A DNA stretch of 64,000 bases from Castor canadensis (Eukaryota > Chordata > Mammalia > Rodentia > Castoridae), in contig NC_133396.1 of assembly GCF_047511655.1 (NCBI RefSeq), forward strand, positions 129,217,490 to 129,281,489. Reading direction: 5' to 3'. The first letter of the stretch is position 1, and the number at the start of each line of letters is the position of its first letter. This document shows positions 45,801-51,060 of the stretch, piece by piece. Made by a program: the position numbers and the translations under genes. The notes under the pieces are model-generated. The model did not search any database, was not told the DNA's origin, and was given only the letters and a program-made list of their open reading frames with translations.

Positions 45801-46243
45801 GGTACAGCCCACCTTTCTTCGGTTGAAGCTTACAACATTCGCACTGATTCCTGGACAACCGTCACTAGTATGACCACTCCACGATGCTATGTAGGGGCCA
45901 CAGTGCTTCGGGGGAGACTCTATGCAATTGCAGGGTAAGGATTTAGAAACCGGGGTAATCATTATGTGTCCAGGGCAAGAGTCTGTGTGCTCCAGTCCTC
46001 ATTTTGGATGGAGACATAGGTTGGGTGGGGGAAAACACCTCCAGTAAAACTTTAGTGAAGGACTTGTATATAAGGAATAGAAAGCTCATTTCTCTCTTTT
46101 GCTTTTTCCCACTCAGGTATGATGGGAATTCCCTGCTGAGTAGCATTGAGTGCTATGACCCTATCATCGACAGCTGGGAAGTAGTGACATCGATGGGAAC
46201 CCAGCGCTGTGATGCTGGGGTGTGTGTTCTTCGAGAAAAGTGA
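18003..46243 (+). CDS. KLHL12: Kelch-like protein 12, CUL3 adaptor (11 coding exons)
   Basis: BTB-BACK-Kelch substrate adaptor for the CUL3 ubiquitin ligase in the cytosol and on COPII vesicles. Known roles are SEC31 monoubiquitination for large COPII carriers and collagen export, and Dishevelled turnover that restrains Wnt signalling. Exons: 18003-18185, 22641-22794, 24331-24548, 30114-30263, 32506-32620, 39990-40096, 40879-41074, 44132-44290, 44576-44674, 45748-45934, 46117-46243. Phases agree at every junction: 1695 nt, 564 residues plus TGA. BTB is in exons 1-2, BACK in 3-5. Each of exons 6-11 carries one kelch glycine pair or its equivalent (VGGFGS, IGGYDG, SGGFDG, LGGYDG, VGGFDG, IAGYDG), making a six-bladed propeller. 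Human has 568 residues starting MGGIM; here the human Met1 codon is GTA, so Met5 (18003) is taken as the start. Exon 9 has two changes from human as I recall it. Confidence 0.96.
18286..18606 (-). repeat. Three-part B1-B1-ID SINE
   Basis: Reversed ID, then two consecutive 7SL-like monomers: the inner one ends ggatgacaagtacctgccaccatgccc, the outer one ggctgggattataggcatgtacc. About 320 bp. Confidence 0.85.
18730..18895 (-). repeat. MIR SINE
   Basis: Reversed MIR: atgacttgcccaaagtcacatgact, gtagaggtaggatttt, ending tgtgcctcctc-like text. Confidence 0.6.
18944..19166 (-). repeat. B1-ID composite SINE
   Basis: (TTTA)n, reversed ID, reversed 7SL-like monomer. Target-site duplication AATCTAATTTTA at 18932-18943 and 19167-19178. 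Confidence 0.9.
19533..19746 (+). repeat. B1-ID composite SINE
   Basis: ggttctgatggctgacacttgtaatcc..., spacer with tcacaaaaaagggg, ID part, mixed A-tail. Confidence 0.88.
19840..19968 (+). repeat. B1-like SINE monomer
   Basis: gtctggcatggtacttcatgcc..., gggctgaggcaggaggac, A-rich end. Confidence 0.82.
20029..20136 (-). repeat. B1-like SINE monomer
   Basis: Reversed monomer: ggatcttactttgtaacccag, ctcccaagtgctaggattgcag. Confidence 0.8.
20140..20470 (-). repeat. Three-part B1-B1-ID SINE
   Basis: Reversed ID (ggtactggggttgaaactcagg), inner monomer ending acgccaccatacccagct, outer monomer ending gtgtcagccatgggcacctgg. Confidence 0.85.
20650..21080 (+). repeat. MIR SINE split by a younger SINE
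   Basis: Forward MIR: left half with ttgctcaagtcacataaattc, right half with cttaaatggcaatagtatcaaaataactacc. Interrupted by 20764-20984. Confidence 0.65.
20764..20984 (-). repeat. B1-ID composite SINE inside a MIR
   Basis: Target-site duplication TTGAACCTTAATCTCT (20748-20763) and TTGAACCTTTATCTCT (20985-21000), one mismatch. Confidence 0.9.
21391..21459 (+). repeat. ID-type SINE with internal deletion
   Basis: gggctgggggtgtagctcaattgg joins directly to gatcctggattccagtacc; the middle of the element is gone. 20-A tail. Confidence 0.8.
21777..21809 (+). repeat. (TG)n microsatellite
   Basis: About 16 perfect TG units, running into a reversed ID fragment. Confidence 0.95.
21810..21878 (-). 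repeat. ID-type SINE fragment
   Basis: Reversed ID text ggggattaaacccaaagcc, ggcatgctgggtaagc. Confidence 0.65.
22400..22608 (+). repeat. B1-ID composite SINE near KLHL12 exon 2
   Basis: gctgggcgcctgtggctcacg..., catcacagaaaagggctggtgg, A-rich tail. Flanks ACTACTGTTCTTTCA (22385-22399) and ACTACCATTCTTTCA (22608-22622) are the target-site duplication. The right copy lies in the pyrimidine tract of the exon at 22641. Confidence 0.9.
22641..22794 (+). CDS. KLHL12: KLHL12 coding exon 2, residues 62-112
   Basis: Acceptor gaactttcag; donor GTACAG at 22795. Second half of [17 protein letters not shown] through [17 protein letters not shown] ends only about 33 bp upstream of the exon. Confidence 0.96.
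23027..23118 (+). repeat. ID-type SINE
   Basis: gtggctggcagaatggctcaagtgg..., gagttcaaaccccagtactg, A-rich tail. Confidence 0.85.
23330..23445 (+). repeat. B1-like SINE fragment
   Basis: cccagcacttgggaggtggaggcagg..., ttggctacatagcaagacc; 5' end missing. Confidence 0.78.
23568..23714 (-). repeat. B1-like SINE monomer
   Basis: Poly-T, tgagatgtgggctcactg, a partly duplicated middle, ccaagtgctgggattatagg, accacacccagct. Preceded by short (CA)n. Confidence 0.85.
23842..23939 (-). repeat. ID-type SINE
   Basis: (TG)n then gcagggatcaaacccagggcc, gctttacccctgagctctg. Confidence 0.8.
24331..24548 (+). CDS. KLHL12: KLHL12 coding exon 3, residues 113-185
   Basis: Acceptor tttgtcctag; donor GTACAT at 24549. 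BACK domain start: [20 protein letters not shown] to [10 protein letters not shown]. Confidence 0.96.
24925..25149 (+). repeat. B1-ID composite SINE
   Basis: ggctgagtgccgggggctcac..., accagagaaaaatggactg, gaaggtgtggctcaagcag, (AAT)n tail. Confidence 0.88.
25150..25907. other. KLHL12 intron, mostly unique
   Basis: Only a short reversed ID scrap (about 25770-25815) recognised. No exon seen. Confidence 0.45.
25908..25981 (-). repeat. ID-type SINE fragment
   Basis: gggtactgtttgaactcaggg and a degraded remainder. Confidence 0.65.
25982..26206 (+). repeat. B1-ID composite SINE, diverged
   Basis: ttccagctactcaggaggcat..., ctgcagacatggctcaagtgg, gagttcaaacccaagtacc, A-rich tail. Confidence 0.82.
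26271..26471 (+). repeat. B1-ID composite SINE
   Basis: gccaggcaccagtggctcatgcc..., gggctggtggagtggctcaag. Duplication AGTAGGATTTTA (26259-26270) and AGTAGAATTTTA (26472-26483). Confidence 0.9.
26774..26884 (+). repeat. Young ID element, intact Pol III boxes
   Basis: Starts GGGACTGGGATGTAGCTCGG. A-box TAGCTCGGTGG and B-box GGTTCGATCC are intact. Long A-tail. Perfect 13-bp target-site duplication AGAAAGTATGCAG at 26761-26773 and 26885-26897. Derived from tRNA-Ala. Confidence 0.92.
27045..27165 (+). repeat. L2-like ancient LINE 3' end
   Basis: tttaatgagcatttattatg, tgcccagaatagttctagg, gaacaaaacagatgaaaaatcc resemble the L2 3' end as I remember it. Confidence 0.5.
27168..27243 (-). repeat. 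ID-type SINE fragment
   Basis: tgctgggggttgaggggttgaac, gtaccattgaactacacccc. Confidence 0.65.
27270..27425 (-). repeat. MIR SINE
   Basis: Reversed MIR: ttgaggctcaggggttaacc, ttaagtggtaaagccaggac, aggcagtctggctccagagt. Confidence 0.75.
27715..27895 (+). repeat. MIR SINE
   Basis: Forward MIR: gagtttcgcaatcagacatg, ataatcttggctgtgcgacatg, aggtaatattagtatttagtac. Confidence 0.6.
28045..28137 (+). repeat. ID-type SINE
   Basis: gggctggcatagtaagtggcac..., agttcaaaccccagtactgcc, A-rich end. Confidence 0.82.
28145..28243 (+). repeat. ID-type SINE
   Basis: ctttggctagaggcatgactcaagtgg..., 19-A tail. CTCTGCTT occurs before, between and after this pair of SINEs. Confidence 0.82.
28244..30113. other. 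KLHL12 intron, largely unique
   Basis: Nearly 1.9 kb with no SINE. Short stretches such as cagtgcctggcactgtgtac near 29240 hint at very old L2/MIR. No exon or RNA gene recognised before the exon at 30114. Confidence 0.5.
30114..30263 (+). CDS. KLHL12: KLHL12 coding exon 4, residues 186-235
   Basis: Acceptor acatttatag; donor GTAAGT at 30264. [20 protein letters not shown] to YITDVIDAE, central BACK domain. Has Asp where human has Asn in SLP(D/N)LL. Confidence 0.96.
30533..30622 (-). repeat. ID-type SINE
   Basis: gtggtcctggggattgaactcagg..., ctctaccacttgaaccatagg. Confidence 0.85.
30866..31067 (-). repeat. B1-ID composite SINE inserted as one unit
   Basis: Reversed ID then reversed B1 monomer. 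Perfect 14-bp duplication TTTTCATAATTTTT at 30852-30865 and 31068-31081. Confidence 0.92.
31345..31475 (+). repeat. MIR SINE
   Basis: tgtggttaagtgcacacatttt, agagccagaatcagggagc, tatgcctcaactttcttatc follow the MIR consensus. Confidence 0.65.
31480..32505. other. KLHL12 intron, unclassified
   Basis: 31630-32050 has a dispersed-repeat feel (purine-rich, ggaggaggatgcagagatcc) but I cannot name it. A (TA)n lies at 32234-32249. No exon seen. Confidence 0.4.
32506..32620 (+). CDS. KLHL12: KLHL12 coding exon 5, residues 236-273
   Basis: Acceptor gctatgtttcag; donor GTAAGC at 32621. [20 protein letters not shown] to GPRTRARL, end of BACK and linker to the propeller. Confidence 0.96.
33085..33275 (+). 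repeat. MIR SINE
   Basis: aacttggcctctagtgccagg, accttgggcaggaaacttag, tctctctgtgctttctttcc, then an AT-rich 3' end. Confidence 0.7.
33285..33430 (+). repeat. MIR SINE, second in tandem
   Basis: agacctaggttcaaatcctagcc, tctgagcctatgcttctacc, attaagtaagataatatagg. Confidence 0.65.
33435..33695 (-). repeat. Three-part B1-B1-ID SINE, truncated
   Basis: Reversed ID, full inner monomer ending acacaccatgcccagc, poly-T, partial outer monomer. Confidence 0.8.
33868..34075 (-). repeat. B1-ID composite SINE
   Basis: Poly-T, reversed ID with a gap, reversed monomer ending ccactggcgctcagct. ATAAAAAAAATTTTTT flanks both sides. Confidence 0.87.
34090..34560 (+). mobile_element. Ancient L1 fragment
   Basis: gattagcaaaagacatgtatagg, cacacagaagagggcatacc, atggaactattcaaagtattgag follow the order of an old L1 3' ORF2 region. 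No reading frame survives. Confidence 0.55.
34567..34675 (-). repeat. B1-like SINE
   Basis: Poly-T (about 24), agagactggccttgaatttg, ttactggaattacaggtatg, tcacacctggct. Confidence 0.82.
34712..34775 (+). repeat. Truncated ID SINE
   Basis: aatgaggccctgagttcaaaactcc then an A-rich tail; only the 3' half remains. Confidence 0.7.
34840..35060 (+). repeat. B1-ID composite SINE
   Basis: agccagtcagtggctagcaccc..., tagccagaacaaaatggattgg, gaggtgtggctgaagtgatgg, A-tail. Confidence 0.88.
35192..35280 (+). repeat. ID-type SINE
   Basis: gatagggctatagctcagtggtagag..., gggctcaatcccagcaac, A-rich tail. Confidence 0.85.
35310..35393 (-). repeat. ID-type SINE
   Basis: ggtgatggtgctagggtttgagg, cttgccaggcaagtactccacc. 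Confidence 0.78.
35404..35632 (-). repeat. B1-ID composite SINE
   Basis: tttggcagcacttgggtttgaactc..., gagtattttcgagatagggtc, gtagctaggattataggaatg. Confidence 0.9.
35640..36129. other. KLHL12 intron, no gene seen
   Basis: Apparently unique apart from a short (CA)n at 35979-35990. Confidence 0.5.
36130..36255 (+). repeat. B1-like SINE
   Basis: gagctgggtgaagtaattcatgcc..., gggcagcctgggctacctggc. Confidence 0.78.
36256..36960. other. KLHL12 intron, no gene seen
   Basis: No SINE, exon or RNA gene recognised. Confidence 0.5.
37185..37330 (+). repeat. B1-like SINE
   Basis: agctttgtgtgttggtacacacc..., aggacagcctaggtgacatagtgag. Confidence 0.75.
37627..37757 (+). repeat. B1-like SINE
   Basis: agccaggcttggtagcctgc..., cccagcacttgggagactg, gagaccctgtctcaaaaaat. 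Confidence 0.85.
37965..37990. repeat. 13-bp tandem duplication
   Basis: CTGTTAGGAGCTT occurs twice back to back (37965-37977, 37978-37990). Confidence 0.9.
38332..38423. repeat. (CA)n plus 35-bp duplicated unit
   Basis: CA repeat at 38332-38358, then a unit starting ATGTATATAAATTGG at 38364 repeated at 38399 with one change over 25 bases. Confidence 0.85.
38424..39082. other. KLHL12 intron, no gene seen
   Basis: Open frames of up to about 80 codons show no recognisable protein or splice context. Confidence 0.5.
39083..39178 (-). repeat. ID-type SINE
   Basis: ttgtaattctggagtttgaactt..., gttctaccacttgagctacacc. Confidence 0.82.
39309..39547 (-). repeat. B1-ID composite SINE
   Basis: Long poly-T, gtgggactggggtttgaactc, attttgctttgtatattttgg spacer, reversed monomer ending gccaccagtgcctggc. 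Confidence 0.9.
39990..40096 (+). CDS. KLHL12: KLHL12 coding exon 6, residues 274-309
   Basis: Acceptor cctttgttcttag; donor GTAAGT at 40097. [17 protein letters not shown] to KTQEWSFLP, first kelch blade. Confidence 0.96.
40097..40878. other. KLHL12 intron 6, unique
   Basis: A 782-bp intron with no SINE or RNA gene recognised, unusual in this SINE-rich gene. Confidence 0.55.
40879..41074 (+). CDS. KLHL12: KLHL12 coding exon 7, residues 310-374
   Basis: Acceptor acccaaag; donor GTAGGG at 41075 (weak). [37 protein letters not shown], ending GATTLG. A reversed B1 begins about 25 bp after the donor. Confidence 0.96.
41099..41225 (-). repeat. B1-like SINE next to exon 7
   Basis: ttgatatagagcttcactatg, cttccaagtgctgggattac, gccaccatgcccaacta. 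Starts about 25 bp after the exon 7 donor. Confidence 0.87.
41490..41671 (+). repeat. B1-ID composite SINE, 5' truncated
   Basis: Begins within the 7SL part (gcctcctgctacttaggag). Perfect 14-bp duplication AAGAATTTCATTCT at 41476-41489 and 41672-41685. Confidence 0.9.
41686..41833 (+). repeat. ID SINE with apparent 3' transduction
   Basis: ID body (gggctaaaggcatggttcaagc..., agttcaaaccccagtactgcc) with a first A-tail at about 41765, about 60 bp of non-SINE DNA, then a second A-tail at 41825-41835. AAGAATTTCAT flanks at 41672 and 41834. Confidence 0.75.
41860..44040 (-). mobile_element. Older 5'-truncated L1 in KLHL12 intron 7
   Basis: Reversed L1: 3' UTR near 41870-42000 and 42336-42540, then decayed ORF2 sequence to about 44040 (ttggctgttgtaagtagtgc, tgctggcaaag-type text, ctatttttagtttcttgaag). 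Short residual frame 44040-43834 reads [11 protein letters not shown] and [20 protein letters not shown]. Many breaks; a SINE is nested at 42000-42335. No target-site duplication found. Confidence 0.9.
42000..42335 (-). repeat. Three-part B1-B1-ID SINE inside the L1
   Basis: ttggcagtactagggggttg, cacttgagccactctgccag, inner monomer with ggataacaggcacacacc, outer monomer ending gtgagccaccatgccagct. Confidence 0.88.
44132..44290 (+). CDS. KLHL12: KLHL12 coding exon 8, residues 375-427
   Basis: Acceptor catgctgagcag with a poor pyrimidine tract; donor GTACTC at 44291. [20 protein letters not shown] to VASGVIYCL. An old L1 ends about 100 bp upstream. Confidence 0.96.
44576..44674 (+). CDS. KLHL12: KLHL12 coding exon 9, residues 428-460
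   Basis: Acceptor tttgtcttccag; donor GTAAGA at 44675. [20 protein letters not shown], then [12 protein letters not shown], where human reads WTNVTPMATKRS as I recall it. Confidence 0.95.
44817..44900 (+). repeat. ID-type SINE
   Basis: agggctggaggagtggctcaagtgg..., gagttcaaacccagtacc. Confidence 0.85.
44988..45012. repeat. (TA)n microsatellite
   Basis: Two short TATATATA runs around aaaataata. Confidence 0.8.
45228..45322 (-). repeat. ID-type SINE
   Basis: tgtgtgctgaggattgaatgcc, acactaggcaagccctctgcc. Confidence 0.75.
45323..45747. other. KLHL12 intron 9, unique part
   Basis: No repeat or gene recognised. Confidence 0.5.
45748..45934 (+). CDS. KLHL12: KLHL12 coding exon 10, residues 461-522
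   Basis: Acceptor ctcctttcccccag; donor GTAAGG at 45935. [20 protein letters not shown] to RGRLYAIA, fifth kelch blade. Confidence 0.96.
46117..46243 (+). CDS. KLHL12: KLHL12 last coding exon, residues 523-564
   Basis: Acceptor tttttcccactcag. [20 protein letters not shown] to CVLREK, TGA at 46241-46243. Closes the sixth blade. Confidence 0.96.
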
Positions 46244-47665
46244 CTATTATTGGAGCATCATCCAGAGCTAGCAACCAGTCCAAGGGACAGTTTGTGGGAG
46301 AATCAAGGATCATTTCCACAATGTCTATTTCTCACTGTGTGCACAGGGTGATTACAAGCACCAGTGCAGTGATGATTGTACTTATTTGACACACTCCCTC
46401 ATGGTGGTAATGTCCCTCAGCAGGGTGGGTAACATGCAAGGGAAGAAAATGCACATTGAGTGGATATGAGAACAGATCACTCCTCCATCTGGTCGGGGAG
46501 CACTTTCTTGTCATTTATGGCTTACCATGTGCGTGGGAGAATATATATGTGTGTGTGTGTTGTGCTTCATATATTGCAGAGAAGTAAAGTGAGTATGGCC
46601 TGCTAGATGTGGACAGTACCCAGCCTAGATGATTGAAAGGATACCAACTTGCATAAGCTTGGTAAAAGCCAAGTCTTTCCCCCCTACCAGGAAAATGTCT
46701 TTTTTAATCTACAGGTAGCTAGGGGCATCACAGTTCCATTCCGGAGGAAAACAAAAGGGAGAGCCCTATCAAACTTTGGGAGCCTAAGCTAGAAAATCAC
46801 ATTATACTCCTTAAGGGGAAAGGTCCATCAGAACTGGAGTTAGAATAAGTGGTGTGAACTGAATTTAATGGAATGTGAGTGAACCCAGAACACCACTGAA
46901 GTATAACCTGGAAGACTGAGATGGATGTATTGTTTGAAGAATTTTTTTATTTCCCTAAGGTATTTCTACAGTAGAATGTTGTACATCTTGGCTGAGATGA
47001 AGACTGTCTGAAAGAATAACGTTGGGGTGAGAGGAGAGTGCATAAATATGGGAGTTGAATATACCTGGGGACAAACTAGAAGAACCTGTGACTTTACAGT
47101 TGTCTTAGTCCCTGCCAGGGCACAGCAGCCATGGCAATATTTGTCTTGAATGGGTGAAATACTCTTTGTTGAATCAAATGCTACTACACTGTTACACTTC
47201 TACATATTTATTGGGGGATGGGATGGGGGTGACAGCAGCCTAGTAGTTCAGCTACCTAATTATGTTCCTATTCATCTAAGGTCATATTTGTGCTAAGGAG
47301 TGTTTTTTTTACTGCTGTGTTTGGTACATTTAGTCCTCTTACTACTATAAGTTTTCCTCACCTGTCTTTAGCGTGAATTTTATTCATCTTTGGGCAGAAT
47401 AATCAAGAACAATGAAAATTCTTTTGTCAGTTCCAGTACTTCTGCTATCACCATTTCTGAGCTACCATTCAAGGCTCCTCTGTGTCATGGAGTACAGTTT
47501 TTGCTTTCTGGATATTGGGTGTGTGGAATGTGATAACCTAAACAAGGGTGCCCTTTCCCTTTGCTCTGGAATTCTATTTTTTTCCTCTCTCCCTGAGTTA
47601 TATTGACCTATGAGTTAATTTCCTTTGTATTTTTTTTAAAAAAATATTAAAAATCACCTGTCTCA
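46244..47665 (+). other. KLHL12: KLHL12 3' UTR (end inferred)
   Basis: Runs from the stop without any SINE, consistent with a constrained UTR. Contains a (TG)n near 46546-46561. ATTAAA at 47646-47651 is the best polyadenylation signal seen; the first reversed SINE appears only at about 48090. Confidence 0.6.
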
Positions 47666-48710
47666 AATGCCGTTAAGAGTCCATGACTATCAAGCTCTGC
47701 CTTCAGCAGACATCTTGGGGGACAGGAATAGAGATCAGCTGTAGGTACTGTCTCTTCATCTCTTCACCTCATGTTGGCTGACTGGTGCTGATGTTTCTGT
47801 TAGACACAGGGAAGAGGTAGCACTGTACTACTGCAGAAATTCTCACCTGTAAATGTTTACTTGAATTTGTCATATTTATCAGCCCTTCTCACACCTGTTT
47901 GCTTGAAAACCAAAGGAAGTCTTGAATTAATTTAGCATCAACTTTATTGTTAAGGTTTTAGTCACTCCATCCATTTTGTTTGATTTATCATATGTGTTGT
48001 AAACAGCTATGCAGAAGGCCTGAGAAACTGCAGAAGTCCTGCTGGTCCCAGAGTGAAAAGAAGGAGAAAAGCCACAAGAGGAAGGATTTTGTTTTTGTGG
48101 TTTTTGTTTTTGAGACAAGGTCTCACTGTGTAGCCCAGTCGGGCCTCATACTTGCAATTAACTTTTGCCTTGGCCTCCTAAATGCTGGAATTACCGATGT
48201 GTGTCACCATCCCTGGCTGAGGAAGTCATTTTCACTAAAGAAGCCAACCTTTCTTTGACAGATGGATTGTGCCTTCTAATTGAACCAGTCTGTGAAACAG
48301 GTCATCTGTCTCAGGAAGAGATCCAGGGGAGGCTGAAGGGGAGGAGAGAAATGGGCAGAGGACTGAGGCATCTATGCTGACTTCTGAGTTGCAGACCATT
48401 CACAGACAGTTCATGCAGTGAAGCAACAACTGAACATTCCATTAAAAAAAAAAAAATCAACATGTAAAACTCCTTTTCCACTGTTCTCACTTTTATACAC
48501 TTAGTCTCACACATACACAAGAGCCCTCTAATTTGGTGGGTTCCTCCTGTTATTCTAGCTCCCACAACTACAGCTACCTAATCTAGGAGACCTTTTATCT
48601 GTGTCATCTTCATACAATACAGATACCCAATTAGTTTGTAATCTACACAATTTTGTCTTTTAATTGTTCTAAGTCCTCTTACCTTCATTCCTTCTGCTAC
48701 CAGATAGCTC
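47666..48710. other. KLHL12-RABIF intergenic DNA
   Basis: Apart from the B1 at 48090-48222 I see nothing recognisable. The proximal part could be transcribed beyond the KLHL12 polyadenylation signal. Confidence 0.45.
48090..48222 (-). repeat. B1-like SINE monomer
   Basis: gtttttgagacaaggtctcactg, tagcccagtcgggcctc, ctcctaaatgctggaattacc. Confidence 0.85.
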
Positions 48711-49043
48711 AGGCTTTTTTTCTTTTTGGTGATACTGGAGTTTGAACTCGCGGGCCTCATGCTTGCTAGGTAGGTGCTCTACCACTTAAGCCAACCCCTC
48801 CACCTTAACCCCCAACCCTTTTTACTTTAGTTATTTTTTAATATTGATTTTTTTGCCCAGAACCAGGTTGGACCTCAGTCCTCCTAACTATGCCCCCCAT
48901 GCAGTTGGGATGACCATGCCATGCTTATTGCTTGAGATGGGTCTCCCCAGCAGTTTGCCCTGGGCTGGCTTTGAACAACCATCCTCCTAATCTCTGCCTC
49001 CCAAGTAATTGGGATTACAGACGTGAGCCACTGTGCCTGGCTC
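48711..49043 (-). repeat. Three-part B1-B1-ID SINE
   Basis: gtgatactggagtttgaactcg, cttaagccaacccctcc, shortened inner monomer, outer monomer ending gtgagccactgtgcctggct. Confidence 0.87.
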
Positions 49044-50300
49044 AGACCTTTTATCTCTGTGCTGGATTCATGAAGTTAATAGTCTCCTCAGATTTACTAT
49101 TCTTTTCCCCTCTTACTATCTAGACTTCCTGTTTTGAGATCAGAACCTTTCTGAAGCGCTTTTATGATCATTACAGAACTTCACAGATTATCAGTAAATT
49201 ATTTCTGTCCTCCAATATCTATTGATTCTCATTACCTGTACTATTAAGTTCAGATTCTTAGCATGATATTAGACCCATGGGGATCTAAGCCCAGTTCTGC
49301 TTTTCTGATTTTACTGTTACTACCTTTTTTTCCCCAAGCATAATGTGCTTCAGCCACTGATAGCCTAACCATTCCTGAGTTTGATTCCACCCTGGTTTTT
49401 ATATTATACTGTTCCTCTGTCTGAAATCTTGCTTTCCTGACAGTCACCTCTTGATGTCTGATAAAAAGGTACCTAGATAAAGAAACCTTAACTCCCCAGA
49501 CGGAACTACTCCCTAATACATGCTTCCATTTACAGTACTTTTGTTCCTCTGATTGACCTTATCATAGATCTTCCAGTTCGGCCTTCCTGTTTAGGCTGTA
49601 TTCTCATATGCAAAGTGCCTTAGGATATAGCAAGTCTGCTGGGTTGTTACTTACTAAATATGGAACTAATGAAAAATAAAGAGGAAGCAAAGATGATAGG
49701 GGATATTGGGTACATTAGACATAAATCAGACGGCTTAGTTCCCCCTCTTTCTTTTCCCCCTGCCCATTTCAGGAAACCCATGGCCTGTTGCACTAGAACT
49801 AATAAGCTGGGAATACAGTGTAATAAGAGCAGTGGTTTTAGAGCTGCGCTTGAATCTATGGACCACGGGAAGATCTTTGATCTTTGCCTTCATTGTGCAC
49901 TGGGGAATAACAAGAGTGCAAATCCTGTAAGGAAACTGGTGATTTAACATGTTTGCAAAAGCACTAATATGTTGCTGCATCACTATGATTAGAACTGAGA
50001 CTTGTAAAGCTTCCAAGCATCTTTTTCCTCCTCCAAAAAAATTACACATCGCTCTAAGTTGCTATTTATAGACAAAACTAATGTGGCTAAATCTTCTGAA
50101 CGGTAGTCCAGCCCAGATTCCTTCCACACTAACCCCACCCGATAATGCTCCCATCCATTCACGAGACAACTGAAATCTCAGAAAACTAAAGGGTAAAGAC
50201 CATCCTTAGCGACCAGGTGGCTATGCAGAGAAAGGACTTGTCATGGGCCCCACGAAGTGCAGCTGTCACAAAGCCATACCGACACCCAGTCACTCGGGTA
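49044..50300. other. Intergenic DNA upstream of RABIF
   Basis: About 1.25 kb without SINEs and without recognisable coding sequence; open frames up to about 100 codons look accidental. Confidence 0.5.
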
Positions 50301-51060
50301 AAGCAATGAATGAGCGGCGCTAGCTCAGCACAGTCCGGTGTTGGTGTGGGGGTGGGGGAGCGACGCCTGCGCAGAGAGGGCAACCGTGAGTGCGCCCCGC
50401 CCCTGACGAGCTGCGCCTGCGCGGTCAAGAGCGGGTGGGGCAGAAGCCGCGCGTGCGCGGTCGTGGTGGAGGAGGCTGCAGCAGTATGGCAATGGAACCA
50501 GCGGAGCAGCTGAACGAGTTAGTGTCAGCCGACGGCCGGAACCGGAAAGCGGTGCTTTGCCAGCGTTGTGGCTCCCGGGTGTTGCAGCCAGGGACCGCCC
50601 TATTCTCCCGCCGACAGGTAGGGAGGCAGGTTAGAGGCCACTTTCATGCGCACCCTCCAAGCGGCCGAAGCGGTAGGAGTCTGATTCCCGGCTCCTCGGT
50701 TTCCGGAGACGGCACGCATCCTCTCGCCTTCCGTAAGCCCCGCCCTCCCGAGTCTAGGCCCCGCCCCTCGAGCTCCGCTTGGCGTGTCTCCGCCCCGCTG
50801 CCGCGGGAGTGGGACGGGGTGCTGTCCTTGATCTGAATCCTTTTCCGAGGAGGACTTTCCGCTGTGCCCCTGCATCCAACGGTGGCCCGCCGGGGGAAAG
50901 CGCCCCGGCCTTCCCCCAGATCCTCCGAGCGCAGGCAGAGAACCCCTGCGCGCCGTCGGGCGGTGTCCGCGTGCCCCAGCCCGCTGCTTCCTAGACTTCG
51001 GGTCTTTGCCGCCGCGCGGTGCGCAGGGCGCCTGAGAGTAGTTTGATTCCTGCGCCTCAC
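50300..51060 (+). promoter_or_regulatory. RABIF: RABIF CpG-island promoter
   Basis: CpG-rich, no TATA box. Three NRF-1-like motifs precede the ATG in tandem: GCCTGCGCAG (50365-50374), TGCGCCTGCGCGG (50412-50424) and CCGCGCGTGCGCGG (50447-50460). Typical of a constitutive promoter. The island runs through exon 1 into the intron. Confidence 0.8.
50486..50617 (+). CDS. RABIF: RABIF coding exon 1
   Basis: ATG at 50486 has A at -3 and G at +4; ATG at 50492 has G at both. Reads ELVSADGRNRKAVLCQRCGS and ends ALFSRRQ. Donor GTAGGG at 50618. Confidence 0.93.
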
